A stretch of 58,721 nucleotides of DNA from JAGNXB01 sp964471595 (GTDB lineage: Bacteria > Bacteroidota > Bacteroidia > Chitinophagales > Saprospiraceae), in contig CAYYGN010000021.1 in the NCBI GenBank assembly GCA_964471595.1, positions 1 through 58,721 on the forward strand. Reading direction: 5' to 3'. Of this stretch, positions 20,025 through 28,685 are shown piece by piece; the first letter of the stretch is position 1, and each line of letters begins with the position of its first letter. Below the pieces are notes generated by a model that was not told where the DNA came from, did not search any database, and saw nothing but the letters and a program-made list of their open reading frames with translations. The translations under genes were made by a program, and so were the position numbers.

Positions 20025-21590
20025 TTACTGCTTGAAAATCAGGCCCAGCGTTTGTTGAAGCGTGGAAGTTCTCAGGTGGACGTAATAATTTCCGGATGGA
20101 AGGTGACCCGGGGTGAATGGGAGGACATGCACCCCAGCCGGCCAGTACCTGTGGGTCAGTACTCCTACCTCAAATCCCGCTGCATTGAAAATGCTCAGAC
20201 GGATCGTTTCTCCCAGGCTCCTGAATTCCACCTGGGCCGTTTCCGTGAATGGATTGGGCCAAACTTTGAGGCCGCCTTTGGCATCGGTTCCTGCCGTTTC
20301 CACGGACGTGGTCTCACAACCTTGTATGAGGGGCAGCTCGGCAAAAGCATCAAACAGGATACCCTCCACATCTTCTTTGGGCACTTCCAGCCATTGGTGC
20401 AGCAACGACCCGTACACGGACCGGAAGTCGTGTTGCATGGCTACGCCCTCCTGGGGGTCCACTTCCTCATTGATGATGGGATTGTCACCGATGATGGACG
20501 GATTGACACAAGATCCAAACACGAAAAGCGGGGCCGCCGAACCATGATCCGTTCCGTTGGCGCCATTGGAACGGATCCTGCGACCGAATTCGGAATAGGT
20601 CATTCCCACTACCCGCTTGTCCAGTTGCTGCAGGACCAGATCCGTCTGGAAAAGAGCAATGGCCTCAGAAAGGGTGCGGAGCAGATTGGCATGACCTCCC
20701 GTGGTCGTGTCGGTAGCGTCCACCTGGTTGGCATGGGTGTCAAACCCTCCAAGACTGGCTACATAAATCCGGGTTTTCAGACCACCGGATATGAGCAGAG
20801 CGATGGTTTTCAACTGTTGGGCCAGCCGGTTGTCGGCTGGGTAGTCCACCAGGTTGGCCCCTTTTTCGGCGGCCTGGGTGATGACTTCCCCATAAGCGTT
20901 CGTCTGCAGGATGGAAGTGCGGACAAAGGCCAACTCCTTGCCATAGCATTGTGTGGGGTCGGTATTGACTTCATCGTCTTCCAGCAGGGGAGACAAGCCG
21001 GAGGGATCCTGGAGGGCCAGGGAATAATTGGCGACTACCCCCTGGCACGTTTCGGAGATGATGGAACCTATGGTAATGGCGAAGGGGTCGGGATAACTGC
21101 CGTTGGGATACCCGTTGGGGTAATCAGTTACATATTGGTCAAAAAACCTGCCTGCCCAACCAGTGGAAAGCACCTGATTGGCCGCAGAGGCCGTTTGCCA
21201 GATATCCGTGGAACGGAAATGGGACCGGTTTTGGTCGGGATAGCCGACATTCTGGACCAGGCAAAGCCTGCCCTCGTCAAAAACCTCCTTGAGATGGGTC
21301 ATTGCCGGATGCAGACCGGTCTCCGCAGACAACTGGAGCGCTGAAGATTCGGGGATAAGGATGTTTTCCCTGGCGGTAAACAGTTGGCTGTACTGGTCGA
21401 GGGGAAGTACCATATTCAGCCCATCGTTGCCACCGTTGAGCTGGATAAGCACCAAAATCCGGTCCGAGTCGTTGTTCATGCCGTTGAAGAGGGCATGGCG
21501 GGTCAGCGCAGAGAGTTTCTGACCGTGGAGCATGATGGGCAACCCGATGGCGGTGGCCGCACCCTTCTTGATAAACGAACGTCTTTTCAT
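20025..21590 (-). CDS. DUF1501 exported protein with a T9SS-type C-terminal sorting domain
   Basis: 521 residues. The start, MKRRSFIKKGAATAIGLP, has an RRSFIKK twin-arginine-like motif before a hydrophobic stretch, suggesting Tat export. The central region is DUF1501 (sulfatase/alkaline-phosphatase-like fold): LIQLNGGNDGLNMVLPLDQY, then GFDTHANQ, YSEFGRRIRSNG and NGTDHGSAAPLFVFG. The last 80 or so residues (GGLKVWPNPFTETAQVEF onward) resemble the type A T9SS sorting domain, so the final location may be the cell surface. Tat followed by T9SS would be unusual, and which route operates is an inference. The start is 20 bases after the DUF1800 stop, so the two form one operon. Function unknown. 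Confidence 0.88.
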   Translation of the reverse strand: MKRRSFIKKGAATAIGLPIMLHGQKLSALTRHALFNGMNNDSDRILVLIQLNGGNDGLNMVLPLDQYSQLFTARENILIPESSALQLSAETGLHPAMTHLKEVFDEGRLCLVQNVGYPDQNRSHFRSTDIWQTASAANQVLSTGWAGRFFDQYVTDYPNGYPNGSYPDPFAITIGSIISETCQGVVANYSLALQDPSGLSPLLEDDEVNTDPTQCYGKELAFVRTSILQTNAYGEVITQAAEKGANLVDYPADNRLAQQLKTIALLISGGLKTRIYVASLGGFDTHANQVDATDTTTGGHANLLRTLSEAIALFQTDLVLQQLDKRVVGMTYSEFGRRIRSNGANGTDHGSAAPLFVFGSCVNPSIIGDNPIINEEVDPQEGVAMQHDFRSVYGSLLHQWLEVPKEDVEGILFDAFAELPLIQGCETTSVETAGTDAKGGLKVWPNPFTETAQVEFRSLGETIRLSIFNAAGFEVGVLTHRYWPAGVHVLPFTPGHLPSGNYYVHLRTSTLQQTLGLIFKQ

Positions 21591-21610
21591 GGCATTGGAG
21601 GGCAAGAGGG

Positions 21611-23278
21611 TTAACAAAGCTGATGTTCCGGCATTTGCATCATGGCAGCAAGGAGATTTTTCAATTTGTTGGCAACGCTGTTGGCCACCGTCATGTCGGA
21701 AGGATCGGATATGTAATCGGCATATTCGACAGACCATACGTAGTCAGGCAGGCCTTGCAACAGGATCTCCTTGAGATAAGCCCTTTTTTCCGCCGAAACG
21801 GGTTGGGGGAAGAGCAACTCGGCAAATCCTTCGATCATCGCATCGGCTTCGTAGGGATCGGGCAGTGTCCCGACCCATTGAAGGACCGGAAATGGCGCAT
21901 TGGGATTGTTACCGAATTTGAGACCTGTAAAGATTTGATTGCGAACCCAGTCGGTGCGAATCGGCAGGGTGACGGAATTCAGCCAGCTTTGGTACCAGGC
22001 AGGGTCCTGATACCATGCCTTCCATCCGGCCACGCTGGGAGGGTCATAGTAGGCCATTTGCATCAGGCCGAACGTCGGGAACACAAGGTTCCAGTAGCGG
22101 TATTTTGTATTCAGGTTGCCAGGTGCCACCCAACCGGATTGGCGCAGCGTTCGCATGACAAAGCAAACGGGATGCTTGATCATCACCCCGCGCAAACAGG
22201 CATCGTAGAAGTGTTGGCTGGCCAGCAGCGCCTGCAGGGCGGGAGCGATTTCATAATCGTGATCCAGAATGAGTTGGGCCATTGGTTGAATGACCTCTGC
22301 CTCCGTTTCCGGCGTGATCTCGTAATAGACAAACCAACGGTACAACTTGCGGGCAATGAACACGGCGCATTGGCTCTTGCCGAAGATGATATCAATCAGG
22401 TGCGCGTATTCCTGATCCCCCATGTTGGGTATGTCCACGTTGTCAAATCGGTGGGACAATGTCTTGATACCCAGGTCATGGCGGTTGTTCCGGTATTCGG
22501 AGCCGACCTTGATGTCTGGGTTGAGGGTATTGTAGCCGGTGGTTACCCAACCCGTCAGGACTCTGGCCATGGCCAGCACATCCTCTTCCGTGTAATAAGT
22601 GTAATCGCCAGGACCTGCCTGCGGTCCTTTGCCAATGGTGAACAACTCCAGAAGCTCCCTGGCGTAATTTTCGTTGGGCTTGGTCCTCGTATTCTGGTCC
22701 CCATTCAGATACCGGAGCATGGACGGATCGATGGTGATGTTTTTGGTCAGTTCCCGAAAATTTCCGGTGGCGAAGGACCTGAGCAATGCAATATAGACAT
22801 AGAGGAACTTGGGATCATTCACTTCTATCCGGGAAGTGACAAAGTGATTGTGCCAAAAAAGGGTCATCACTTCGCGGATGTTCATGCCGCTCTCCAAGAG
22901 GAGACCCACGGTCCAACCCTGGAGGGATTGAAACCGGTAGGCGCGGAAGTTGACCACGGCGTCATAGGGCGCGTCAATCCAGGTTTCGCCCACCGGCACA
23001 TTGGGGTCCTGGTTATAGAAATGGTTGATGGGTGGCGAAGGGGGGGCCAGGGGTTCAAACAATTTTTGGATGGTGCCTTCCAAACCGAGGTTGAGCGCTT
23101 CATCGATTTCGGCGCGTGTCGGGCCGAAGGTGGTCCTTCGAAGCAGATGGGCAGCGGTTTCGGCATCCCAGGGGCCCGAGTAAGCATCCAGACCTCCGGA
23201 GAAGGTCAGTTGGGCACGTTGCCGGGATTGGTGAACACGTCCTGTGAACAGGGCCTGTAGCGTTGATCTTCTATCCAT
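21611..23278 (-). CDS. DUF1800 family protein
   Basis: 555 residues. The segments AAHLLRRTTFGPTRAEID, FWHNHFVTSR, NENYARELLELFTIGKG, DVLAMARVLTGW and a C-terminal VEYADYISDP region match the DUF1800 family. This family is nearly always next to a DUF1501 gene, as here (20-base gap to the partner at 21590). No clear signal peptide is seen; residues 1-30 are basic. The biochemical role is not established. The partnership implies a joint surface or periplasmic task. The frame begins at a TTG at 23284; the ATG at 23278 is taken as the start. Confidence 0.9.
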   Translation of the reverse strand: MDRRSTLQALFTGRVHQSRQRAQLTFSGGLDAYSGPWDAETAAHLLRRTTFGPTRAEIDEALNLGLEGTIQKLFEPLAPPSPPINHFYNQDPNVPVGETWIDAPYDAVVNFRAYRFQSLQGWTVGLLLESGMNIREVMTLFWHNHFVTSRIEVNDPKFLYVYIALLRSFATGNFRELTKNITIDPSMLRYLNGDQNTRTKPNENYARELLELFTIGKGPQAGPGDYTYYTEEDVLAMARVLTGWVTTGYNTLNPDIKVGSEYRNNRHDLGIKTLSHRFDNVDIPNMGDQEYAHLIDIIFGKSQCAVFIARKLYRWFVYYEITPETEAEVIQPMAQLILDHDYEIAPALQALLASQHFYDACLRGVMIKHPVCFVMRTLRQSGWVAPGNLNTKYRYWNLVFPTFGLMQMAYYDPPSVAGWKAWYQDPAWYQSWLNSVTLPIRTDWVRNQIFTGLKFGNNPNAPFPVLQWVGTLPDPYEADAMIEGFAELLFPQPVSAEKRAYLKEILLQGLPDYVWSVEYADYISDPSDMTVANSVANKLKNLLAAMMQMPEHQLC

Positions 23279-23450
23279 GGCCAAAAGATGAGGAAAAAGG
23301 AAAAGGAGGTGGTTGAACGGGTGTAGGCCTCAAAAGGCGAATGAAAATACTACTTTCAACCAGATGGTGCATGGGTTGCTTTTCGGGTTGCCCGGCCCCG
23401 AAAAAATCCACCTTGATGGCAATTGCTAATTTTACCCCACAAGTCTCTGC

Positions 23451-24614
23451 ATGTATCCCAATCTGAGCTATCTGATCCATGCCCTGACCGGTTGGGGGCC
23501 CGACAATGCGTTTTCCGTCGTTCAGACCTTCGGACTGATGCTGGCCGTTTCTTTTTTGGCCAGTGCCTGGTTTTTGTCCATGGAACTCAAGCGCAAGGAG
23601 AGGGAGGGGATTCTCCATCCTGTGCTGGCTACTATTCGTGTGGGCGCACCACCATCCTGGATGGATGTGGCCTGGAACGGCCTGTTCGGATTCCTGATAG
23701 GCTTCAAAGGTTTGTATGTCCTCCAGCACGGACCTGCTTTTCAGGAGGATCCGGCAGGTGTCATCCTATCCTCCCAGGGAAGTTGGGTCGGAGGATTGCT
23801 GGGACTTGCCCTGTTGGGAGGTTGGAAGGGATGGTTGCGTCTCAAAGCCAAAGGCAGGGGTGAGGAGAAAAAAATCAGTGTATGGCCCCATCAGCGGGTA
23901 TGGGACATAGCCATGATAGCCGGTATTTGCGGAGTGGCAGGTTCGAAACTCTTTTCCCTGCTCGAAGATCCTCAGGCCTTGATCCAGGATCCGGTGGGAC
24001 AGATATTCAGTGGTTCCGGCCTCAACTTCCTGGGCGGTCTGATCCTGGGGTTCGTCGGCGTATTCACCTACATCCGGATGAAGAAAATTCCGGGTATCCA
24101 TTTGCTGGATGCCACCGCTCCGGCCCTTGTGGTGGGGTATGCCGTTGGCCGGATTGGTTGCCAGCTTTCCGGAGATGGCGACTGGGGAATTGTTCATCTG
24201 GATCCGGTGCCGGCCTGGTGGTTTTTACCGGACTGGATATGGTCATTCGATTATCCCCATAACGTCCTCAATGAAGGGGTGCCCATCGAAGGATGTACGT
24301 GGAAATACTGCCACCGGCTGGAAGAGCCCGTCTATCCTACCCCGTTCTACGAAACAGTCCTGGGTGGAGGCATCCTTGCCTTGCTTTGGGGTTTGCGCAG
24401 GCGCATACATGTCCCCGGAGTTTTGTTTTTTCTCTATCTCGTCCTGATCTCGGCAGAGCGTTTCCTCATCGAATTCATCCGGGTCAATGACCGGTATGAC
24501 ATTCTCGGGTTTCAATGGACCCAATCCCAGGCCATTTCCGTCCTTTTGTTTTTGGTAGGCATCGGAGGAATGATCGGGTTGTGGAATCGTTCCCTGAAAG
24601 GACGGAAGGCATGA
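23451..24614 (+). CDS. lgt: Prolipoprotein diacylglyceryl transferase
   Basis: 387-residue multi-pass membrane enzyme. It transfers diacylglycerol from phosphatidylglycerol to the lipobox Cys of prelipoproteins, the first step of lipoprotein maturation. The signature GYAVGRIGCQLSGDGDWG and the C-terminal RFLIEFIRVNDRYDILGF with SQAISVLLFLVG are clear. It is longer than the E. coli enzyme (about 290 residues), mainly through an internal insert near residues 65-150. The stop overlaps the next ATG (ATGA), coupling it to the symporter gene. Several lipoproteins in this window are likely substrates. Confidence 0.95.
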   Translation: MYPNLSYLIHALTGWGPDNAFSVVQTFGLMLAVSFLASAWFLSMELKRKEREGILHPVLATIRVGAPPSWMDVAWNGLFGFLIGFKGLYVLQHGPAFQEDPAGVILSSQGSWVGGLLGLALLGGWKGWLRLKAKGRGEEKKISVWPHQRVWDIAMIAGICGVAGSKLFSLLEDPQALIQDPVGQIFSGSGLNFLGGLILGFVGVFTYIRMKKIPGIHLLDATAPALVVGYAVGRIGCQLSGDGDWGIVHLDPVPAWWFLPDWIWSFDYPHNVLNEGVPIEGCTWKYCHRLEEPVYPTPFYETVLGGGILALLWGLRRRIHVPGVLFFLYLVLISAERFLIEFIRVNDRYDILGFQWTQSQAISVLLFLVGIGGMIGLWNRSLKGRKA

Positions 24615-26389
24615 CCGGACCTGATTTCGCCATCCTGGCGGCCTTTCTGGTAGTGGCTCTCATTGTGGGTCTATTGGCTACTCCGAAGGCCGGCAAAAAT
24701 GCGGAGGAGTATTTTCTTTCCGGTCGCCGACTGCCCTGGTGGCTACTGGGAATCAGTATCGTGGCAACCACTTTTTCCGCAGATACACCCAATCTGGTTA
24801 CGGATATCGTCCGGCAGCATGGCGTTGCCGGCAACTGGCTCTGGTGGGCCTTCCTGCTGACCGGAATGTTGACGGTTTTCGTGTATGCCCGGTTGTGGCG
24901 CAGGTCAGCCGTGATGACAGACCTTGGATTTTATGAATTGCGGTACGGAGGCCCTGCTGCCGCCTTTCTGCGAGGATTCAGGGCCATTTATCTCGGTGTG
25001 GTGTTCAACGTGGTCATTATGGCTACCGTCATGTTGGCCGGCATCAAAATGGCCGGGATCCTCATGGGATGGAGCCCTGTCCAGACCGTTCTTCTTGCAG
25101 GAGGCGTGACGTTGGCTTATTCCGTCCTCGGAGGTCTGCGCGGCGTGATATGGACCGATTTCCTCATGTTCATGCTGGCCATGGCGGGGGCTATTGCAGC
25201 GGCTGTTTTTGCCTTGCGCCACCCCTCGGTGGGAGGCTTGGAAGGCTTGGTCGCGCATTTCGAGGGCACATCTACCCTCGACATGATCCCTGAGCTGACT
25301 GATCCTTCGGCCTACGTGCCATTGCTGTTGGTGCCTTTGCTGGTCCAATGGTGGAGCGTATGGTATCCGGGGGCAGAACCAGGAGGTGGCGGTTATGCCG
25401 CTCAGCGCATGTTGGCGGCACGGGATGAGAAAAACGCATTGGGAGCGGTCTTGCTGTTCAACGTCTTGCATTATGCCATAAGACCCTGGCCCTGGATCCT
25501 GGTGGCCTTGGCATCCCTCATCGTCTATCCCGACCTTGCCTCGCTCAAGCTTGCTTTTCCCGACCTGGATCCCTCTGTCGTGAAAGACGACCTTGCCTAC
25601 CCGGCCATGTTGCATCAGCTCCCTCCCGGATGGCTGGGTCTGGTGGCCACGAGCCTGATCGCGGCATTCATGAGCACGATCTCGACCCATCTCAATTGGG
25701 GCGCTTCCTATCTGGTCCATGACTTTTGGGTCCGTTATTTCCGTCCGGAAACCTCGCCGTCCGGTCAGGTGAGTGTCGGACGATGGTCCACGGTACTCCT
25801 TATGGCACTTGCCATGGGGCTCAGCCTCCTGATGAGCAGCGCCCTGGATGCATTCACTATCCTGTTGCAAATTGGGGCCGGCACCGGACTGATCTATATC
25901 CTCAGGTGGTTTTGGTGGCGCATCAATGCCTGGACCGAGATCTCCGGGATGGTCCTGTCCTTCGCCGTGGCCATTTATTTTGCTTTCTTTCATCCCGGCG
26001 GGATGGCCCCTCACCTCGAACTGGTGACCGGGGTCGCGGTGACTACCCTGGGCTGGCTGATTTGCACCCTGCTGACCCGGCCGGAAAAGGATGAGGTGCT
26101 TGTCGCCTTCTTCCAAAAGATCAGGCCCGGAGGTCCGGGCTGGGCGGCCGTGGCAGCCCAGGTGAATGGGCAAAAGGACCCAACGGCCCGGGCGGAAAGA
26201 AGTCACCCGATGCTGCGACAACTGCTGGCCATGTCTTTGGGATGTATGGCGGTTTTTTCGGCATTATTCGCTACCGGCTATGTACTTTATGGCCAGTATT
26301 TGTCCGCCGGTTTGGGGGCCGGTATTGCGCTGCTGACCGGGGGAATGCTGTTCCATATCGTCCGGGGCATGCTGAAAGAAGATGGCTGA
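24611..26389 (+). CDS. Sodium:solute symporter (SSS) family transporter
   Basis: 592 residues with about 13-14 hydrophobic helices. The opening pattern is that of SSS carriers: KNAEEYFLSGRRLPWW, then SIVATTFSADTPNLVTDI. A central VTLAYSVLGGLRGVIWTDF motif covers the conserved helix pair that lines the sodium site. Substrate cannot be told from the sequence; SSS members carry sugars, amino acids, organic acids or vitamins. The last third includes a soluble loop (residues about 510-545, rich in Arg, Gly and Pro) and a final two-helix hairpin. The ATG at 24611 overlaps the lgt stop by four bases. Confidence 0.92.
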   Translation: MTGPDFAILAAFLVVALIVGLLATPKAGKNAEEYFLSGRRLPWWLLGISIVATTFSADTPNLVTDIVRQHGVAGNWLWWAFLLTGMLTVFVYARLWRRSAVMTDLGFYELRYGGPAAAFLRGFRAIYLGVVFNVVIMATVMLAGIKMAGILMGWSPVQTVLLAGGVTLAYSVLGGLRGVIWTDFLMFMLAMAGAIAAAVFALRHPSVGGLEGLVAHFEGTSTLDMIPELTDPSAYVPLLLVPLLVQWWSVWYPGAEPGGGGYAAQRMLAARDEKNALGAVLLFNVLHYAIRPWPWILVALASLIVYPDLASLKLAFPDLDPSVVKDDLAYPAMLHQLPPGWLGLVATSLIAAFMSTISTHLNWGASYLVHDFWVRYFRPETSPSGQVSVGRWSTVLLMALAMGLSLLMSSALDAFTILLQIGAGTGLIYILRWFWWRINAWTEISGMVLSFAVAIYFAFFHPGGMAPHLELVTGVAVTTLGWLICTLLTRPEKDEVLVAFFQKIRPGGPGWAAVAAQVNGQKDPTARAERSHPMLRQLLAMSLGCMAVFSALFATGYVLYGQYLSAGLGAGIALLTGGMLFHIVRGMLKEDG

Positions 26390-26398
26390 TAAGGGCTT

Positions 26399-26989
26399 TC
26401 ACCCTCTGTAAAGGGTGCTGGTGTCCAAATAGCGGAATACCGGCTCAGGGACTAAATAACGGACGGATTTTCCGGCGCGGATGCTGGAACGGATGAATGT
26501 CGAGGAAATTTCCATCAGGGGCGCCGTCACGAATTGCACATTCGGATGGTCGTCAAAACGGGAGGCGGGCACACCTGGTCGCCGATAGACCAGCAGGCGG
26601 TATCGCTCCAGAAGCACCTCAAAGTTCTTCCATTTGTCGAGCGTGACCAGATTGTCACTCCCCATAATGAGGTGGAAGTGGTGGTCGGGGTATTTTTCCG
26701 TCAGGTAGGCCAGCGTGTCAACGGTATAGGAAGGGCGGGGAAGTCCGAATTCCACCTGGGATGCTTTCAGACGGGGATTGTCTTCAGTGGCGAGCTGGAC
26801 AAGGTGCAACCGGTCGTGATCACGGGCCAGTGTTTGGCGGGGCTTGAGAGGATTGTGGGGCGACACCACCAGCCAAACCTGATGCAGATTGGCAAACTCC
26901 ACCATGTGATTGGCGATGATGAGATGCCCGATATGCACCGGATTGAAGGAGCCGAAAAAAAGTCCGATCTGAGGGTTGCCCGATGTCAT
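26399..26989 (-). CDS. nadD: Nicotinate-nucleotide adenylyltransferase
   Basis: 196 residues. It adenylates nicotinate mononucleotide in NAD synthesis. The nucleotidyltransferase motif GLFFGSFNPVHIGHL carries the (H/T)xGH signature. The C-terminal STFIRSSIRAGKSVRYLVP has the SxxxR-type motif. MGSDNLVTLDKWKNFE matches the substrate-binding loop. The ATG at 26989 lies 2 bases past the stop of the upstream lipoprotein gene; a GTG at 26995 overlapping that stop is an alternative. It converges with the symporter gene, with only 9 bases between the stops. Confidence 0.95.
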   Translation of the reverse strand: MTSGNPQIGLFFGSFNPVHIGHLIIANHMVEFANLHQVWLVVSPHNPLKPRQTLARDHDRLHLVQLATEDNPRLKASQVEFGLPRPSYTVDTLAYLTEKYPDHHFHLIMGSDNLVTLDKWKNFEVLLERYRLLVYRRPGVPASRFDDHPNVQFVTAPLMEISSTFIRSSIRAGKSVRYLVPEPVFRYLDTSTLYRG

Positions 26990-26991
26990 GA

Positions 26992-27432
26992 TCACCGTGA
27001 GGATTGTTCTTCCGGACGGTCGAGATCAACCTGCCAGGCCCCGTCCACGAGCAGGAGGCGTATGCTGTCGAGGACCAGGCGGTCGTCCTGCAACTCGGCA
27101 AAATGGCAGATGGCTGTATCCTTTTTGGACACGCAGCGAATCCCTTCGATCACCGTCGGAGGGGACTTCCTGGCAGTTGGCTGACCGGAAGGAAGCGAAC
27201 GGAGCAAGTGGATCCACTCTTTCGTGGAAGGACTGGACCAACGCCAGGCATCATCGAATTGTCCGAGATCCATGGCTTGTTGCCAATACAGAAAAACGGC
27301 TTCGGGATTGTTGGCCTCCGGTGGAGGCAGAGTGACTTGGGGAGGATCAGACGATTGGGGATCCTGGTCGGCAGGTGGTTCGTTACAGGCCAGTGCCAGG
27401 ATGATCAGTGCCAGCCCGTAAACGCGTGTCAT
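26992..27432 (-). CDS. Small hypothetical lipoprotein
   Basis: 146 residues. The N-terminus MTRVYGLALIILALAC is a lipoprotein signal with Cys16 as the acylation site. A Pro-rich linker of about 30 residues follows. The rest is a compact alpha/beta region (FLYWQQAMDLGQFDDAWRW, then CHFAELQDDRLVLDSIRLLL and DGAWQVDLD), resembling small NTF2-like or DUF4878-type lipoproteins; that similarity is tentative. It sits between dnaN and nadD and reads in the same direction, 2 bases before nadD. The frame is open upstream to 27459, but the ATG at 27432 fits the signal. Confidence 0.8.
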   Translation of the reverse strand: MTRVYGLALIILALACNEPPADQDPQSSDPPQVTLPPPEANNPEAVFLYWQQAMDLGQFDDAWRWSSPSTKEWIHLLRSLPSGQPTARKSPPTVIEGIRCVSKKDTAICHFAELQDDRLVLDSIRLLLVDGAWQVDLDRPEEQSSR

Positions 27433-27493
27433 TTTGGAGGAAAGCCTTTCCACGGCCATAGGCAGGGGGTTGCCTTCCGGAAGGGGAAGGAGG

Positions 27494-28609
27494 TCAGTTG
27501 CTCAACATCACCGGCATGATCAGCATCAGGATATCCTCTCCCTCAGCCGGTTCGGCCGGCAAGATCAATCCGGCCCGCTGCGGGGTTGACAGCTCGAGTT
27601 TGATCTCGTCGTGTTCCAGGACCCCCAGCATTTCTAGCAGGTATTTGGCGTTGAATCCGATGGAAAGCGGACTGCCCGCATAACTGCAGGTGAGTTGTTC
27701 CGTGGCTTCGTTGGCGAAATCGATATCCTGGGAAGATATGGTGAGGCTGCCATCCGAGATGGTCAGCATGATCTGGTTGGTGGTCTTGTTGGCATACAGA
27801 CCGATCCGCCGGACGGATTGCAGAAAATCCTTCCGCGCAACGGTCATGATGTTGGGGTTGTTGGCCGGGATAACGGCATTGTAATCCGGATAACGGGCAT
27901 CGATCAATCGGGCACTCATGCGAAAGGTGCCGGCGTCGAAGTAAATATGTGATTTGTTGAAACTGATCAGGATGGTAGCGTTGTCATCCACAATCCCCTT
28001 GAGCAGGTTGAGGGATTTTTTGGTGAGGATCATGGATCCCGATGTCTCCTGTCCGCTGTGCTGGAGCCGATACCGGACGAGTTTGTGGGCATCGGTAGCG
28101 ACAAAGGTGAGCGCTTCGGACTCGATCAGGAAATAAACCCCCATCATCGCCAGGCGCATTTCATCAATACCGGTAGCGAAAATGGTGTGGGAAATCATGT
28201 GCTGAAGCTCCATCCCTGTGAGCGAGATTTCGTCCACGCCATCCGGCCGGGGCGGGTCGGGAAAATCCGTGCCGCTTTCCCCTGCCAGTTTGTATTTTCC
28301 GAACACCGAAGTGATCTCGATGGCATGATTGGTAGGATCCACCTGGAAGGTAAGCGGTTGTTCCGGCAGGCTTTTAAGGGTGTCGAGGAGAATACGGGCC
28401 GGAATGGCCACTTCGCCATCCGCATCAGCGCTCACTTCCGCGTGTGTGGTAATGCTGATATCGAGATCCGAAGCGGTGATGGTCAGGGTATTGCCGCTGA
28501 TGGTAAACAGAAAATCCTCCAGGATGGGAAGAACGGGATTATTGCCGATGGCACCGCCAGCCAGTTGGAGGCGCTTGAGCAATTCGGCGGAGGAGACAGT
28601 AAACTTCAT
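27494..28609 (-). CDS. dnaN: DNA polymerase III beta subunit (sliding clamp)
   Basis: 371-residue sliding clamp made of three repeated clamp domains, each about 120 residues, that dimerises around DNA. Family features are visible: MKFTVSSAELLKRLQLAGGAI at the start, NPVLPILEDFLF, IPARILLDTLKSLP, then LMGVYFLIES-type sequence in domain 2 and the C-terminal LMIMPVMLSN. The ATG at 28609 is chosen over an upstream in-frame codon at 28633, which would overlap the promoter box. No dnaA or recF lies nearby, so this is not an obvious origin region. Confidence 0.97.
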   Translation of the reverse strand: MKFTVSSAELLKRLQLAGGAIGNNPVLPILEDFLFTISGNTLTITASDLDISITTHAEVSADADGEVAIPARILLDTLKSLPEQPLTFQVDPTNHAIEITSVFGKYKLAGESGTDFPDPPRPDGVDEISLTGMELQHMISHTIFATGIDEMRLAMMGVYFLIESEALTFVATDAHKLVRYRLQHSGQETSGSMILTKKSLNLLKGIVDDNATILISFNKSHIYFDAGTFRMSARLIDARYPDYNAVIPANNPNIMTVARKDFLQSVRRIGLYANKTTNQIMLTISDGSLTISSQDIDFANEATEQLTCSYAGSPLSIGFNAKYLLEMLGVLEHDEIKLELSTPQRAGLILPAEPAEGEDILMLIMPVMLSN

Positions 28610-28630
28610 TCCAGGTTGAGCTTTGCGCGC

Positions 28631-28638
28631 CAAAGATA
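28631..28638 (-). promoter_or_regulatory. -7 promoter box (TATCTTTG) for dnaN
   Basis: Minus-strand TATCTTTG lies 21 bases before the dnaN ATG. It is divergent from the box at 28674-28681, so dnaN and the M16 homologue share a 76-base intergenic region. Confidence 0.55.
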
Positions 28639-28673
28639 CGCTTTGACGGGATTATCGGCGGTGACAAAGCATG

Positions 28674-28681
28674 TACATTTG
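28674..28681 (+). promoter_or_regulatory. -7 promoter box (TACATTTG) 4 bases before the M16-homologue ATG
   Basis: TACATTTG matches TAnnTTTG. It overlaps the first codons of a longer in-frame start (ATG at 28671). The box therefore argues that the true start is the ATG at 28686 and that the mRNA is leaderless or nearly so. Confidence 0.5.
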
Positions 28682-28685
28682 GCGC

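Noticed and set aside
21623..23260. 545-codon plus-strand ORF opposite the DUF1800 gene
   Set aside because: The DUF1800 family signature is on the minus strand; the plus-strand frame shows no recognisable family.
26400..26417. Small hairpin (CACCCT / AGGGTG) between the symporter and nadD stops
   Set aside because: The stem is only 6 bp with no T-run and lies in the nadD coding end; it may be chance.
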